Under the pieces are notes generated by a model, which made no database searches, had not been told where the DNA came from, and saw only the letters and a program-made list of their open reading frames with translations. Of a stretch of DNA of 22,988 nucleotides, positions 11,829 through 21,454 are shown piece by piece. Every line of letters begins with the position of its first letter. Within the stretch, counting starts at the first letter, position 1. Source of the DNA: an uncultured Bulleidia sp. (GTDB lineage: Bacteria > Bacillota_I > Bacilli_A > Erysipelotrichales > Erysipelotrichaceae); contig CAKVLT010000025.1 of NCBI GenBank assembly GCA_934757945.1, positions 1 to 22,988 of the forward strand, given 5' to 3'. A program made the position numbers and the translations under genes.

Positions 11829-14800
11829 ATGAAGAAAATAATAAAACAAATAAAAAATGGTCTTCTCACTGTTCTGGTTGCAATAGGCTCGATTGTCTCA
11901 ACACCTTTAGCAGGAACACTTGTCACAGAAGTAAATGCACTCAATTCTTCGGGCAGTTATGCTTCAACTTTTGATGCAGGAGTAGGACTTGTAGGCCCTC
12001 CATATAGCACCGCTAATAGACTGGGGCCTAACAGTTTTGACTGTTCAGGTTTTGTAGATTACCTGTATCACATAACTGGAATTGATGACACTCCCTACGA
12101 TGCACGTTGGACGACAGTAGCATGGTGCAATGATCTTCAAAGCACTAGCGGTGTTACATGGAGCGATGGAACACTTGGAAACATCAGCTCACTTCCAGCT
12201 AACAAAGGCGACATCATTATGTTTTATGCAGACAGCAGCTATTCTCTTGCTTCTTCACAACATATGGGTGTTCTAGCTGACAACAATACAATGGTCAGTG
12301 CAGTTTATCAGGGTGTAACTGTTCAAGGATTAACTACAGCTGTAAATGGACATCTTTATGTTCCTGCTGGCCACAAAGATGGAACATATATTCGTATTTA
12401 CCATTTACCATCCGACAGAAATATTACGATTAATGCTTCTAAAGCATCTGGAAACACATCCATTACAGATACCTGTGTTCACGCTTATTCTTTAAATGGT
12501 GCGGTCTATGGCATTTATAAGTCTCAATCTGATGCTGATAACAATGTGAACGCTGTCGGTCAGCTGACAACAGATACAAATGGAAAAGCTTCCACAAGTT
12601 TCAGGGTATCTCAGGATACAAAGCAACTGTGGTACAGAGAACTGACTGCTCCAAAAGGATATTATTTGGATCCCACTTCTCGTGCATTCAATATTGGAGA
12701 TTCCGATACAGTGAATCTGAATTTCACAGATCAACCAGGAAATGACCCTTTTCGTATCACTCTTGTAAAGGTCAGTGAAGATATTCCTGTAACAGATGAA
12801 AATACAGCTCCATTATCCGGTGCTCAATTTACCATCAATTACTATGATGAACAGTATGCAAATCTGGAAGATCTTCCTGCCAAGCCAACAAGATCCTGGA
12901 TTGTTGCAACAAAATATGACAACAACCGTTATGGTGCAATGTTAAGTGAAGATTATCTAGTTGATGGAAGTGATCCGTTATTCTATGTAGGAAAGTTTGC
13001 AACAATTCCTGTAGGAACGATTACCGTTGAAGAAACAAAGGTACCTGATGCAAAGTATACTGATGAAAATGGTGTTGATCGAGATATCTATTCCATCACA
13101 AATAACTTCTATGCAGGAAAGATCCAGCTGAATCAAAAAGATGGAAAAGTCATCATGCACATCACGCTCAACGAAAAGGGTGATCTTGCCAACCTCCGTG
13201 GAGGTAATGAGTATACCGTTTCCGAAAAACCAAATAAAGGTGGTTTTAAAGTTTCAAAAATTGATGATGAAACAAAACTGAACACTCCTCAAGGAAATGG
13301 AACTTTCTTAGGTACTACCTATCAGGTGATCAACGAAAACACCTATTCTGTCGGAAATGGATCTGAAACATTTCAGCCAGGTTCTGTAGTCTTCGAATTT
13401 TCTCTAGATGAATATGGAAAATACGAATCTGCACCAGATGCACTTCAAGTAGGAAAATATACAATTCGTGAGAGCACTCCACCTACAGGTTATTTGAATG
13501 CAGGAATTACTGAACAGACATTTGAAATCACAGAAAATGGCCAAATAGTAAATCTGACTTATGATACAGACAAATCTTTTACAGAAAAGCCAATCCGTGG
13601 AGGATTCAACATTCAAAAAAATGATACAGATACTGGTACTTATGCACAGGGAGACACAGATCTGACTACTACATTTCGCATCATAAACACCGGAACAAAT
13701 CCAGTCTGGATTGACAGTAATGGAGATGGTCTAGTAACAGATGATGAACTCTTTGGTAATGGTGCGGCGATTAAACTTCCACAATCATTTGTAACTACAG
13801 GTACTGCCAATACACTGGATGGCACATTCATAACGGATGCAAATGGTTTCTTTGAAACTACAGCAAATGCCCTTCCATTTTCTACCTATCATGTAGAAGA
13901 AGTTATTCCACCAGCAGGATATGCAACGGATGGTAATTCTATTACTGAAACTGATTTTACAATTGATACAGATCAGGAAATCAAAGAGCTGAAAACAAAC
14001 ATCTATAACGATGTCTATACAGGCACTTTCGATCTTCTGAAAATGATCAATTCTTCAAACAACGGTCATTCTACAACTTCCAAGCCAGAAGCTGGAATAG
14101 AGTTTACTGCATTATTAAAAAAGACAGTAGATGAGAAATTCAATGGTGATTTTGCTGAAGCATATGAAGCAATCTTCCATGAAAAACCAAATGAGAAAGA
14201 TCATGTAACGCCAGATGATTCAAATGATATCTTGAATGACGATGGAACTATTCTCTTCTCCAAGAAAGAATACGATGTCCTCACTACAAACAACAGTGGC
14301 ATGGCTTATTCAAGAGATCTTGCCTATGGAGAATACTATATCTATCAGACTTCTCATACAGACAGTGTTCAAAACTTTGAAGGAAATGTAACCACATATG
14401 AAGGTACAACTTTTAAGGTAACAAAAGAACATCAGGATCCAATTCATTTCTATGTAACTAACCTTCCTATGCTTTACAAAGTAAAACTGGTCAAGGTTGC
14501 TACACAAACTGGTGAACTGATCACATTAAACAACACTTCTTTTAAAATCAAGAATTCCAATGGAAATTACCTCACACAGAAAGTAGGAAATAAAACATAC
14601 GACACTTTCACAACTGTCACCAAAAAGATGGTAGTAGATGCGGAAAACGGCAAAAAAATCACTGTAGATACCGGTACTTTCGTATCTGAAAATCCAGATG
14701 CTGATGACAAGGCTACAGCATATACAGCCTTAGGAGTAGAAGCTGGAAAGTATACATTAACAGAAGTAAAGACACCTGAAGGTTTTGTAACTTCTGAAGA

Positions 14801-16892
14801 TATTCCATTTGAAGTAAAGGAATCAGCCATTACAGAAGTAGATGAGTATGGTGAAAACTTCATTACAATTCCCGTAAACAATGATCAAATTACAGGAAAG
14901 CTTATTATCAATAAGGATGTGTCCACATGGCCTTCTGATAAAACATTTATCAATCATGAAGATCTTTCAGGGATTGGATTTACTTTAACAGCTGCTGAAG
15001 ATATTTTAGATCCAGCAAATGGGGAAGTACTTGTTAAGGCAGATCAGCCTGCAGTAAGAATTGCAAATGCTGATGCTCAAAATGTTGATGGCATCAATTC
15101 TTCCAGATATGAAACCGTCGGAGAAATTTTTGTTGATAAGGATGGAAAGGCAAGCGTTAATAACCTTCCATTAGGAAAATATACATTAACAGAAACAACT
15201 GTACCTGATGGAATCATTCCATCTGATCCAATTGAAGTAGAATTCAAGCAGGAAAATGGAAATACAGAAAAAGCGGTTTATCCTGTCACAGAAAAGATAG
15301 GTAATGATACAACAAAAGTCATTTTCAAGAAAACGGATGTTGCCGGCAAGGAAATCGGTGGTGCAAAGATGAGCCTTACAGATTCTTCAGATAACACAAT
15401 TGTGGAATGGACTTCTGAAGAAGGAAAGGACTTCCGTGTAGAAGGATTGAAAATTGGAGAAAGCTATATCCTTCATGAAGATCTTTCACCACTTGGCTAT
15501 GTCAAAGCTTCCGATTTGCATTTCACGGTTCATGAAGATGGTTCAGTTACTGAAGAAACAATGATAGATAAAGTTGTAACCATTGATAAGACGGATGGAG
15601 AAGGAAATGAACTTCCAGGAGCAAACATCAACATCACTGATGAAGATGGCAATGTTGTAGATGCATGGACATCTTCTGACACACCGCATCCTGTCAACAA
15701 TCTTGAAGAAGTAAGAACCTATACATGGCATGAAGATTACAGTCCTGATCTTGTAGGATATTACTATGCGGAAGATTATACATTTACAGTAACCAATGAA
15801 AAGATCAATGTTGCCTACGAAATGGTCGACTCCCCTATTCGCTATCAGATTGCAAAAGTAGATGATAATGGAAACTATGTAAAAGGTGTCACTTTGAAAT
15901 TGACAGATATTTCTGATTTGAATAATCCTGCAGAAATCGAACTTCCAAACAATGGAGTAACAGAAGATCGCCCGTTCCTGTTAGATAAAAAGCTAACAGC
16001 AGAACATACCTACGAACTTGTCGAATCTGAATATGTTGCTGGTGTTTATAAGGCAACTTCACTCCAGTTTACTGTTCCAAAGTATGGGAAAGCAGATGTA
16101 ACTACCATCACAATGGAAGATATCACAACTTCTATTGCCGTCACAAAATTAGACAATCATGGAAATCCAGTTAAAGGCGCACATCTTTCCGTCCTTGAAG
16201 CAACAGAAAAGGAAGATGGAACGATTGTACCTGTATCAGATGATGAAGGAAATCCAGTATCTGTTTATAACTGGATTACAAATGACAGATATGAAGATAT
16301 TTCATCTTATGTAAAAGGCAGCAATGAAGAATCCGGTAACGTCTGGTACATCCTAAAAGAAACAGAAACACCATTTGGATTTAATACGATGGAAGATATT
16401 CCATTTACAGTTACTGGTACGCAAGACCAGCATCAGGTAATTGTCGGAACAGATAGCAGAAAGAATTACTATGTTTCAGCTTTAAAGGTCGATTCTGATG
16501 ATGAAAGCAAAAAATTAGAAGGTGCAGAATTCACTCTCTATACCAAAGATAATCAAATTGCAAAAGATACAAACGGTAAAGCTTGTGTAAGTACAACTGA
16601 TAAGAATGGCCAAGTTACATTTCATGTTGAATATAATGGCGACACTTCTGGGTATTATCTAAAAGAAACGAAAGCTCCATCTCACTATCAGCTCAATACT
16701 GACAAGTTCGAAGTTCAATTATCTGAAGATTATGACTTTGCATCGAATAACCCAATTAAGATTTCCGTTAAAGATAAACAGATTCCTTCTGTTCAAACAG
16801 GCGTACAGACTCATATTCCTGCATATTTAGTTGGTCTTATTACCTCTATTGGACTGATCAGTTTCTTAATTCGGAAACGATTCGCAAAATAG
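11829..16892 (+). CDS. Giant wall-anchored protein: NlpC/P60-like hydrolase with SpaA/CnaB repeats
   Basis: This secreted protein has about 1687 residues. The start at 11829 is chosen because GAAAGGA lies 8 bases upstream and it opens a signal peptide (MKKIIKQIKNGLLTVLVAIG..., likely cut after VNA near residue 37). Earlier in-frame codons have no signal sequence. Residues about 45-195 form an NlpC/P60-like cysteine hydrolase: Cys72 in FDCSGFV and His145 in QHMGVLAD. Then come roughly a dozen SpaA/CnaB prealbumin-like domains, each ending in an E-box phrase such as YTIRESTPPTGYL, YTLTEVKTPEGFV or YYLKETKAPSHYQL, where Glu would catalyse Lys-Asn isopeptide bonds. The C-terminus has PSVQTG, a hydrophobic helix (YLVGLITSIGLISFLI) and RKR, a sortase signal with a non-canonical motif. 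Probably it cuts or binds peptidoglycan and acts as an adhesin stalk in mating. Confidence 0.88.
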   Translation: MKKIIKQIKNGLLTVLVAIGSIVSTPLAGTLVTEVNALNSSGSYASTFDAGVGLVGPPYSTANRLGPNSFDCSGFVDYLYHITGIDDTPYDARWTTVAWCNDLQSTSGVTWSDGTLGNISSLPANKGDIIMFYADSSYSLASSQHMGVLADNNTMVSAVYQGVTVQGLTTAVNGHLYVPAGHKDGTYIRIYHLPSDRNITINASKASGNTSITDTCVHAYSLNGAVYGIYKSQSDADNNVNAVGQLTTDTNGKASTSFRVSQDTKQLWYRELTAPKGYYLDPTSRAFNIGDSDTVNLNFTDQPGNDPFRITLVKVSEDIPVTDENTAPLSGAQFTINYYDEQYANLEDLPAKPTRSWIVATKYDNNRYGAMLSEDYLVDGSDPLFYVGKFATIPVGTITVEETKVPDAKYTDENGVDRDIYSITNNFYAGKIQLNQKDGKVIMHITLNEKGDLANLRGGNEYTVSEKPNKGGFKVSKIDDETKLNTPQGNGTFLGTTYQVINENTYSVGNGSETFQPGSVVFEFSLDEYGKYESAPDALQVGKYTIRESTPPTGYLNAGITEQTFEITENGQIVNLTYDTDKSFTEKPIRGGFNIQKNDTDTGTYAQGDTDLTTTFRIINTGTNPVWIDSNGDGLVTDDELFGNGAAIKLPQSFVTTGTANTLDGTFITDANGFFETTANALPFSTYHVEEVIPPAGYATDGNSITETDFTIDTDQEIKELKTNIYNDVYTGTFDLLKMINSSNNGHSTTSKPEAGIEFTALLKKTVDEKFNGDFAEAYEAIFHEKPNEKDHVTPDDSNDILNDDGTILFSKKEYDVLTTNNSGMAYSRDLAYGEYYIYQTSHTDSVQNFEGNVTTYEGTTFKVTKEHQDPIHFYVTNLPMLYKVKLVKVATQTGELITLNNTSFKIKNSNGNYLTQKVGNKTYDTFTTVTKKMVVDAENGKKITVDTGTFVSENPDADDKATAYTALGVEAGKYTLTEVKTPEGFVTSEDIPFEVKESAITEVDEYGENFITIPVNNDQITGKLIINKDVSTWPSDKTFINHEDLSGIGFTLTAAEDILDPANGEVLVKADQPAVRIANADAQNVDGINSSRYETVGEIFVDKDGKASVNNLPLGKYTLTETTVPDGIIPSDPIEVEFKQENGNTEKAVYPVTEKIGNDTTKVIFKKTDVAGKEIGGAKMSLTDSSDNTIVEWTSEEGKDFRVEGLKIGESYILHEDLSPLGYVKASDLHFTVHEDGSVTEETMIDKVVTIDKTDGEGNELPGANINITDEDGNVVDAWTSSDTPHPVNNLEEVRTYTWHEDYSPDLVGYYYAEDYTFTVTNEKINVAYEMVDSPIRYQIAKVDDNGNYVKGVTLKLTDISDLNNPAEIELPNNGVTEDRPFLLDKKLTAEHTYELVESEYVAGVYKATSLQFTVPKYGKADVTTITMEDITTSIAVTKLDNHGNPVKGAHLSVLEATEKEDGTIVPVSDDEGNPVSVYNWITNDRYEDISSYVKGSNEESGNVWYILKETETPFGFNTMEDIPFTVTGTQDQHQVIVGTDSRKNYYVSALKVDSDDESKKLEGAEFTLYTKDNQIAKDTNGKACVSTTDKNGQVTFHVEYNGDTSGYYLKETKAPSHYQLNTDKFEVQLSEDYDFASNNPIKISVKDKQIPSVQTGVQTHIPAYLVGLITSIGLISFLIRKRFAK

Positions 16893-16900
16893 CATTTACT

Positions 16901-16934
16901 AAAGTCCATATCTATAAATCAGATATGGACTTTT
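16901..16934 (+). terminator. Terminator after the wall-protein gene
   Basis: AAAGTCCATATCT and AGATATGGACTTT form a perfect 13-bp stem around ATAAATC, followed by T. Confidence 0.85.
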
Positions 16935-16959
16935 CTCACTTATAAAGAAAGGAAAAGTT

Positions 16960-17919
16960 ATGTCTACATTTAAAATATATACCACTCCTACTTATGAGGA
17001 GTTTAAAACCTATGTAAAAGACAACATTCTTCAATATTTACCAGAACAGTTCCAAAATTGCACTGTTGATATTCAAACCATTACCCATGCCAACAATTCT
17101 TATGAAGGACTGGTGATTAAAAATGATGATACTACAAATCATTCCCATCCAATCATTAATTTAAACCAAGCATATGCCATTCTGGAAAACAATATTTTAC
17201 CAATGGAAGAAGTGCTCCATCATTTAACAGACTATGTTTCCTCTGGCGGAATATCCTTCACAAATGATGCAATGTACACTTTGGCCCATTTGGATTCTTT
17301 TGAAGATATAAAACCAAATCTATTTATCAAAGTATGTGACAAACAAGTAGCTGCAGAGTATCTCTTAGATAAACCACATTTTGATATGCTTAATCTTTCT
17401 GCAACTTTTCACATTCGCTTGGATCAATCAGAAGCTTCAATATCTTCTTTTCCTGTTATTAATGAATATCTAAAAACATGGGATATTTCAGAACTTGATC
17501 TATTTAAAATGGCAATTGATGTCTGTCAGAACAGATCTCCTCTTTCAATTATTCCCTTAGGAGATATGTTAGGACTTCCATCCCCTGTTCCAATGTATGT
17601 TTGCACTGGTTCACAGAAACTGAATGATGCTGCTGTACTATTTTATCCGGAAACATTAAAACATATTTCTGAAGAAGTAAAAGATAACTACTATGTTTTG
17701 CCTTCATCTATTCATGAATTAATAGTAGTTCCTGAATCAGCAGGAATAGAGCCGCATCGATTAGAAGAAATGGTGCATAACGCAAACCGTACAGTTGTAG
17801 ATTCTAAAGATTTTCTCAGTGACACAGTTCTCTATTACAACAAAGATACCAGAATACTTATGCCTTCACGAAAACATGAACAAGAAATTTCGAAGAAACA
17901 CGCATCAATGGAGCACTGA
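16960..17919 (+). CDS. DUF5688 family protein
   Basis: The 319-residue protein matches what I know of DUF5688, a family frequent next to mobilization and transfer genes of Firmicutes: an N-terminal YEEFKTYVKDNILQYLPEQF and a later region with VCTGSQKLNDAAVLFYPETL and YYVLPSSIHELIVVPES, both typical. No catalytic motif is known, and there is no signal peptide or membrane segment, so it is probably cytoplasmic. AAGAAAGG stands 8 bases before the ATG. It is separated by only 3 bp from the next gene and likely co-transcribed with the ArdC-like and toprim genes. Its function in transfer is unknown. Confidence 0.78.
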   Translation: MSTFKIYTTPTYEEFKTYVKDNILQYLPEQFQNCTVDIQTITHANNSYEGLVIKNDDTTNHSHPIINLNQAYAILENNILPMEEVLHHLTDYVSSGGISFTNDAMYTLAHLDSFEDIKPNLFIKVCDKQVAAEYLLDKPHFDMLNLSATFHIRLDQSEASISSFPVINEYLKTWDISELDLFKMAIDVCQNRSPLSIIPLGDMLGLPSPVPMYVCTGSQKLNDAAVLFYPETLKHISEEVKDNYYVLPSSIHELIVVPESAGIEPHRLEEMVHNANRTVVDSKDFLSDTVLYYNKDTRILMPSRKHEQEISKKHASMEH

Positions 17920-17922
17920 ATT

Positions 17923-19281
17923 ATGGCGATAAATAAAAGCAACGAAGAAATTAATAAAGCATTTGAATTGATTGAAAATGGTGTTCATTCTTTTTTAGAT
18001 TCAGATAACTACAAAAAATATCTATCATTTCTGTCAAAGTTTCATGCGTATTCTTTGAACAATACAATTTTAATTCTTTCACAACGTCCGAATGCTTCTT
18101 TGGTTGCAGGATATCAAGCATGGAAAACAAATTTCAACAGACAAGTCAACAAAGGTGAAAAAGCAATGCTTATTCTGGCTCCCTGTCAATCTTTTATCAC
18201 TCATGAAGTTGATAAAAAAGATGAAAATGGGAATATTCTCCTAGATGATTCAGGCAAACCAATAAAAGAAACGAAAGAAGAGAAAGTTCTCCATTTCAAA
18301 ACCGCAAAAGTATTTGATATTGCACAGACATCTGGAGAGCCAATACCAGAAATGATTCATGATTTACGAGGATCTTCCAAAGAAATTGTTGCTTTGATTG
18401 AATCCATTCAAGAAATAAGCACAATTCCAATTACATTTAAATCACCAGAAGAAGAATCTTTGTTCAAATCCGGAGTAAAAGGCTTCTACACTCCTTCAAC
18501 TGACTCTATTGTTATTAACAAGACCATGGAGAATATGCAAATTGCCAAAACGCTTGTTCATGAATATGCTCATTCTCGCTTACACAAAGATTCCAATAAG
18601 ACAGTAGATCAAAAAGAAATCGAAGCAGAATCGTTAGCATTTGTCATATGTGATCATTTCAACATTGATACTTCCGATTATTCTTTTGGATATATTGGTT
18701 CCTATGCACAAGAGGATACTTCAAAGCTAAAAACAATTCTCAGCAATATCAAAAATGAAGCACACGCGATAATCCAAACTATAGAACCAGTATTCCAGGA
18801 TAAAGTATTGGAAATGGAAAACTATGAAGCTTTAAAAACCATTGCTTCACCTATTCTTACAGGAGAAGCAATGTATATCAAATATCAAAAGAACGGATTT
18901 ATGGATCTGAACATTGAAAATATTAGTGATAATCGTATTGCAATGTCACAGAACTACGTTATGAATGGTGATCTAATGGCGGATCCAGACGTAGAAATGA
19001 TTGTAGATAACAAAAAACAAAGAGTATATCCACAAACCTATCAGCAAGATACGTTAGGTATTTATCAGGCTGTAGAACATGATCCTGATTTACAATCTGA
19101 TCTCAATATATTTATGAAAGAATGGCTGTCAAATATTAAAGACAATCATTTCAAAGTATCTGAAATTCATACTGAAGAAGCAGTATTAAAAACATCTGAA
19201 AATCTTCAGAAAGTTCGTTCTTTCTGCAAGGAACATGGCATTGCTTTTATGTCTCCAAAAAGCAAGGAGCAAGAACGATGA
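17923..19281 (+). CDS. ArdC-like ssDNA-binding and zincin metalloprotease domain protein
   Basis: The 452-residue protein begins with an ArdC N-terminal-type ssDNA-binding domain (about residues 10-135: YLSFLSKFHAYSLNNTILIL, then ASLVAGYQAWKTNFNRQVNK and GEKAMLILAP). A zincin domain follows with HEYAH at residues 213-217 and the downstream EIEAESLAFVICDHF helix supplying the third ligand. The last 150 residues are an accessory domain of unknown role. ArdC proteins protect incoming single-stranded DNA from restriction during conjugation, so the DNA-transfer context fits. The stop overlaps the next start (ATGA). The antirestriction activity is inferred from the family. The protease active-site residues are intact. 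Confidence 0.85.
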   Translation: MAINKSNEEINKAFELIENGVHSFLDSDNYKKYLSFLSKFHAYSLNNTILILSQRPNASLVAGYQAWKTNFNRQVNKGEKAMLILAPCQSFITHEVDKKDENGNILLDDSGKPIKETKEEKVLHFKTAKVFDIAQTSGEPIPEMIHDLRGSSKEIVALIESIQEISTIPITFKSPEEESLFKSGVKGFYTPSTDSIVINKTMENMQIAKTLVHEYAHSRLHKDSNKTVDQKEIEAESLAFVICDHFNIDTSDYSFGYIGSYAQEDTSKLKTILSNIKNEAHAIIQTIEPVFQDKVLEMENYEALKTIASPILTGEAMYIKYQKNGFMDLNIENISDNRIAMSQNYVMNGDLMADPDVEMIVDNKKQRVYPQTYQQDTLGIYQAVEHDPDLQSDLNIFMKEWLSNIKDNHFKVSEIHTEEAVLKTSENLQKVRSFCKEHGIAFMSPKSKEQER

Positions 19282-20210
19282 GCCGATACATTCCTAAAAA
19301 ACAGTTAGTAAATATCCGCAAAATATCTGCCTATGACTATCTGAGTAACTATAATCCAGATATACTTGTCCATCTTTCAAAAGATGTTTATTGTACAAAG
19401 GAACATGATTCACTTCATATTTCTCCACGTGGCTGGAGTTGGTGGTCTAAGGGAATTAAAGGGGTTTCTGCTATAGATTATTTCGTCTGTGTGGAAGGAT
19501 ACAGTTTTCTTGATGCATGTCATATTATTATGGATACTATAAAAACGACACCAATGATAGTGCAAGAATCAGATAAATCAATTTCAAAAAATACATTTAC
19601 TCTCCCTGAAAAAGATGACAACAATTTCGAAGTATTTCGTTATCTCTGTAAAGAGAGAAAGATTGATAAAGATGTTGTTGCTTACTTCATCAGCAAAGAA
19701 CAAATCTACCAGGATAAGAAGTTTCATAATGTTGTCTTTGTTGGCTACGATGGAACAAGACCAGCATATGCATTTAAGCGTTCAATCACAGGCAACTTCA
19801 AACAAGATGCGTCTGGAAGTGACAAAGCATACAGTTTTTCTTTCAAAAATCCTGAAAGTGATACGTTACATGTATTTGAGGCTGCCATTGATCTTCTTTC
19901 CTATATGAGCCTACTTCGTATGAATCACATTGATTTTCGAAAAGATAATTGCTTATCTTTAGCCGGTGCAACAAATGCTGAAGTACTTCCAATGGCATTG
20001 AAAGTTTTTTTAACAGATAACAAGAATATCAAAACCATTCAGTTTCACCTGGATAATGATATTGTTGGGATCGAATCCACAGAGAAAATGATGAATGTTC
20101 TTTCAGGAACATACAACTGTATCAACAAACCTCCACGATATGGAAAAGATGTCAATGAGGAATTGCAAATCTGCTCTCTAAAATTATCGAAAAATATTAT
20201 GGTAAAATAG
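19278..20210 (+). CDS. DUF3991/toprim domain protein
   Basis: The 310-residue protein has an N-terminal DUF3991-type segment (about residues 15-80: SAYDYLSNYNPDILVHLSKD, ISPRGWSWWSKGIKGVSAID) and a C-terminal toprim domain with the acidic sites LHVFEAAIDLLSYMSLL, LAGATN and FHLDNDIVGIE. This pair is known from proteins encoded beside relaxases on Firmicutes elements and is thought to act in DNA nicking, priming or replication. It overlaps the previous gene by four bases, so translation is coupled. The N-terminus lacks a clear CHC2 zinc site. The glutamate and DxD-like acidic residues needed for metal binding are present. Confidence 0.82.
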   Translation: MSRYIPKKQLVNIRKISAYDYLSNYNPDILVHLSKDVYCTKEHDSLHISPRGWSWWSKGIKGVSAIDYFVCVEGYSFLDACHIIMDTIKTTPMIVQESDKSISKNTFTLPEKDDNNFEVFRYLCKERKIDKDVVAYFISKEQIYQDKKFHNVVFVGYDGTRPAYAFKRSITGNFKQDASGSDKAYSFSFKNPESDTLHVFEAAIDLLSYMSLLRMNHIDFRKDNCLSLAGATNAEVLPMALKVFLTDNKNIKTIQFHLDNDIVGIESTEKMMNVLSGTYNCINKPPRYGKDVNEELQICSLKLSKNIMVK

Positions 20211-20255
20211 ACAATAAGAATAAGATAAATCGGAATTTTTAGGAGGGAAAAGATA

Positions 20256-20648
20256 ATGAAACATAAAGTAAAAGTAACAGTTTTAGACAAAAAGTTATAT
20301 CCTGAACTGCAACAGCAATACTGTGCAGATCCTGCTTCTGGTGCCTGTCCTTGTTATAATGTGGGTGACGAGTTCGTTTTTTACCGTGACGATGAGCGGG
20401 ATGACTTTTGGCATATGGGATTGAACACATTGGTTAAAACGAACGGTAACAAGGATACTATTGCTGGTGGTCCGAAAATGCCGTTTTGCTCGGAAGCATG
20501 GGATGCTATTTCACGTTATATTTACACTGGTTTACAAGGTGGTTCTATTATGAAAGGCTGGATGAAAAACGAAAATGAAATGATTACCTGCTGCTCAGAT
20601 GGTACACGTCCGGTAATCTTCAAAATCGAGCGAGTTGATTACAAATAA
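20256..20648 (+). CDS. TIGR04076 family protein
   Basis: The 130-residue protein follows the TIGR04076 pattern: CADPASGACPCYNVGDEFVF, PFCSEAWDAISRYIYTGLQGG and MITCCSDGTRPVIFKIER, with conserved Cys residues (C-x5-C-x-C, single C, CC) and the CSDGTRPV end. The function of the family is unknown. The cysteines suggest a metal or redox role. AGGAGGG lies 8 bases before the ATG. Its codons are somewhat richer in GC than those of the surrounding genes, and it has no evident link to transfer, so it may be a passenger gene picked up by the element. Confidence 0.8.
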   Translation: MKHKVKVTVLDKKLYPELQQQYCADPASGACPCYNVGDEFVFYRDDERDDFWHMGLNTLVKTNGNKDTIAGGPKMPFCSEAWDAISRYIYTGLQGGSIMKGWMKNENEMITCCSDGTRPVIFKIERVDYK

Positions 20649-20733
20649 GATATTGATAACTTCCAGTTTATCGCACTGCTTAAAAATATAATCCGTTAAC
20701 TTTCTGAATCCTGTAAAGCTGACATATTTTTTT

Positions 20734-20868
20734 ATGTTCAAAGACAGGAAAGCATTATATGATCCATCAACAAGACTTCGGTACAACGGACGTTCTCATA
20801 TAGTTGAATTATATAAAGAAGAATTAAATAAGTTGCGACGAATCAACAAAAGTTTTATGAATAAATAA
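20734..20868 (+). CDS. Possible small basic protein (44 aa)
   Basis: The frame reads MFKDRKALYDPSTRLRYNGR and ends in a lysine/arginine-rich, probably helical tail (ELYKEELNKLRRINK). No ribosome site is evident (ACATATTTTTTT precedes the ATG) and I do not recognise a family. It may be the tail of a decayed gene or a real microprotein. Confidence 0.25.
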   Translation: MFKDRKALYDPSTRLRYNGRSHIVELYKEELNKLRRINKSFMNK

Positions 20869-20934
20869 AACCTAAATTCATATAAGTACTCTATTGTTTG
20901 GTAGATCAATCGGAATTCACCTTCTTTCTTAATC

Positions 20935-20963
20935 AAGCATTGGCTAGAATCGCCAATGCTTTT
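20935..20963 (+). terminator. Intrinsic terminator
   Basis: AAGCATTGGC at 20935-20944 pairs perfectly with GCCAATGCTT at 20952-20961 around TAGAATC, followed by TTC. Confidence 0.85.
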
Positions 20964-21015
20964 CTTCTACCCGACTATCAAGAAAAACAAATATATAAAA
21001 ACAGGAAGGAAAATA

Positions 21016-21159
21016 ATGAATATGAAAAATATAAAATTTGAGAAACAGAAAATCAACAAAACAGAAATCGAAGATAAAGAATATTTAAATCTGTATTTTC
21101 GAAATATTAATTCTTTGATTTTGAAAAATCATAAGTCTTCAAGGAAGAAATTCAAATGA
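21016..21159 (+). CDS. Small hypothetical protein (47 aa)
   Basis: This is a lysine-rich small protein (NIKFEKQKINKTEIEDKEYL, ending SSRKKFK) of unrecognised family. The start at 21016 is preferred over an upstream in-frame codon at 20956 because AGGAAGGAAA lies directly before it, and the earlier codon falls within the terminator at 20935-20963. It overlaps the next gene by four bases (ATGA), and the pair is likely co-translated. Its neighbours suggest an accessory role in mobilization, which is positional inference only. Confidence 0.55.
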   Translation: MNMKNIKFEKQKINKTEIEDKEYLNLYFRNINSLILKNHKSSRKKFK

Positions 21160-21419
21160 TCAGATATGAAGATATCCTCAAGCGGATTTCAACTATTGAA
21201 AAAAAGAAAACCAGAAATGAAGAACGCATCAAAGTTCTCACGGAAGAAAACATAACCCTTTTTTCAAACCTAAAGCTCTTGAATCAGAAGAAAGAACTTT
21301 TGGAAAAAATGGAAATTGATCTAAACAATATTTTTGGTACAAGTGTGAAATCTGAAGACAGAAGACTGTCTACAGATGTAGCAAGCAACGTCTTTTGGGG
21401 ACAAAAGACTAATATTTAG
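21156..21419 (+). CDS. Coiled-coil protein, DUF4315-like
   Basis: The 87-residue protein is one long heptad-rich helix (DILKRISTIEKKKTRNEERI, KVLTEENITLFSNLKLLNQK, KELLEKMEIDLNNIFGTS) with a short polar tail. In length and form it resembles DUF4315 proteins found next to MobC and relaxase genes in gut Firmicutes elements, but the match is one of general character. Translation is coupled to the previous gene. It is followed by a candidate transfer origin (21455-21493). Confidence 0.6.
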   Translation: MIRYEDILKRISTIEKKKTRNEERIKVLTEENITLFSNLKLLNQKKELLEKMEIDLNNIFGTSVKSEDRRLSTDVASNVFWGQKTNI

Positions 21420-21454
21420 GGAACAATCCCTAATACCCTGTTTCTCAAAGAATG

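Larger units (their letters stand above)
20649..21015. other. Mostly non-coding stretch with a small ORF and a terminator
   Basis: The stretch holds a possible 44-codon frame (20734-20868) and a terminator (20935-20963). The minus-strand frame at 20595-20786 crosses the TIGR04076 stop region and has no ribosome site, and I regard it as accidental. Confidence 0.6.

Noticed and set aside
20595..20786. Minus-strand 63-codon frame after the TIGR04076 gene
   Set aside because: It overlaps the end of that gene, has no ribosome site and resembles no family.
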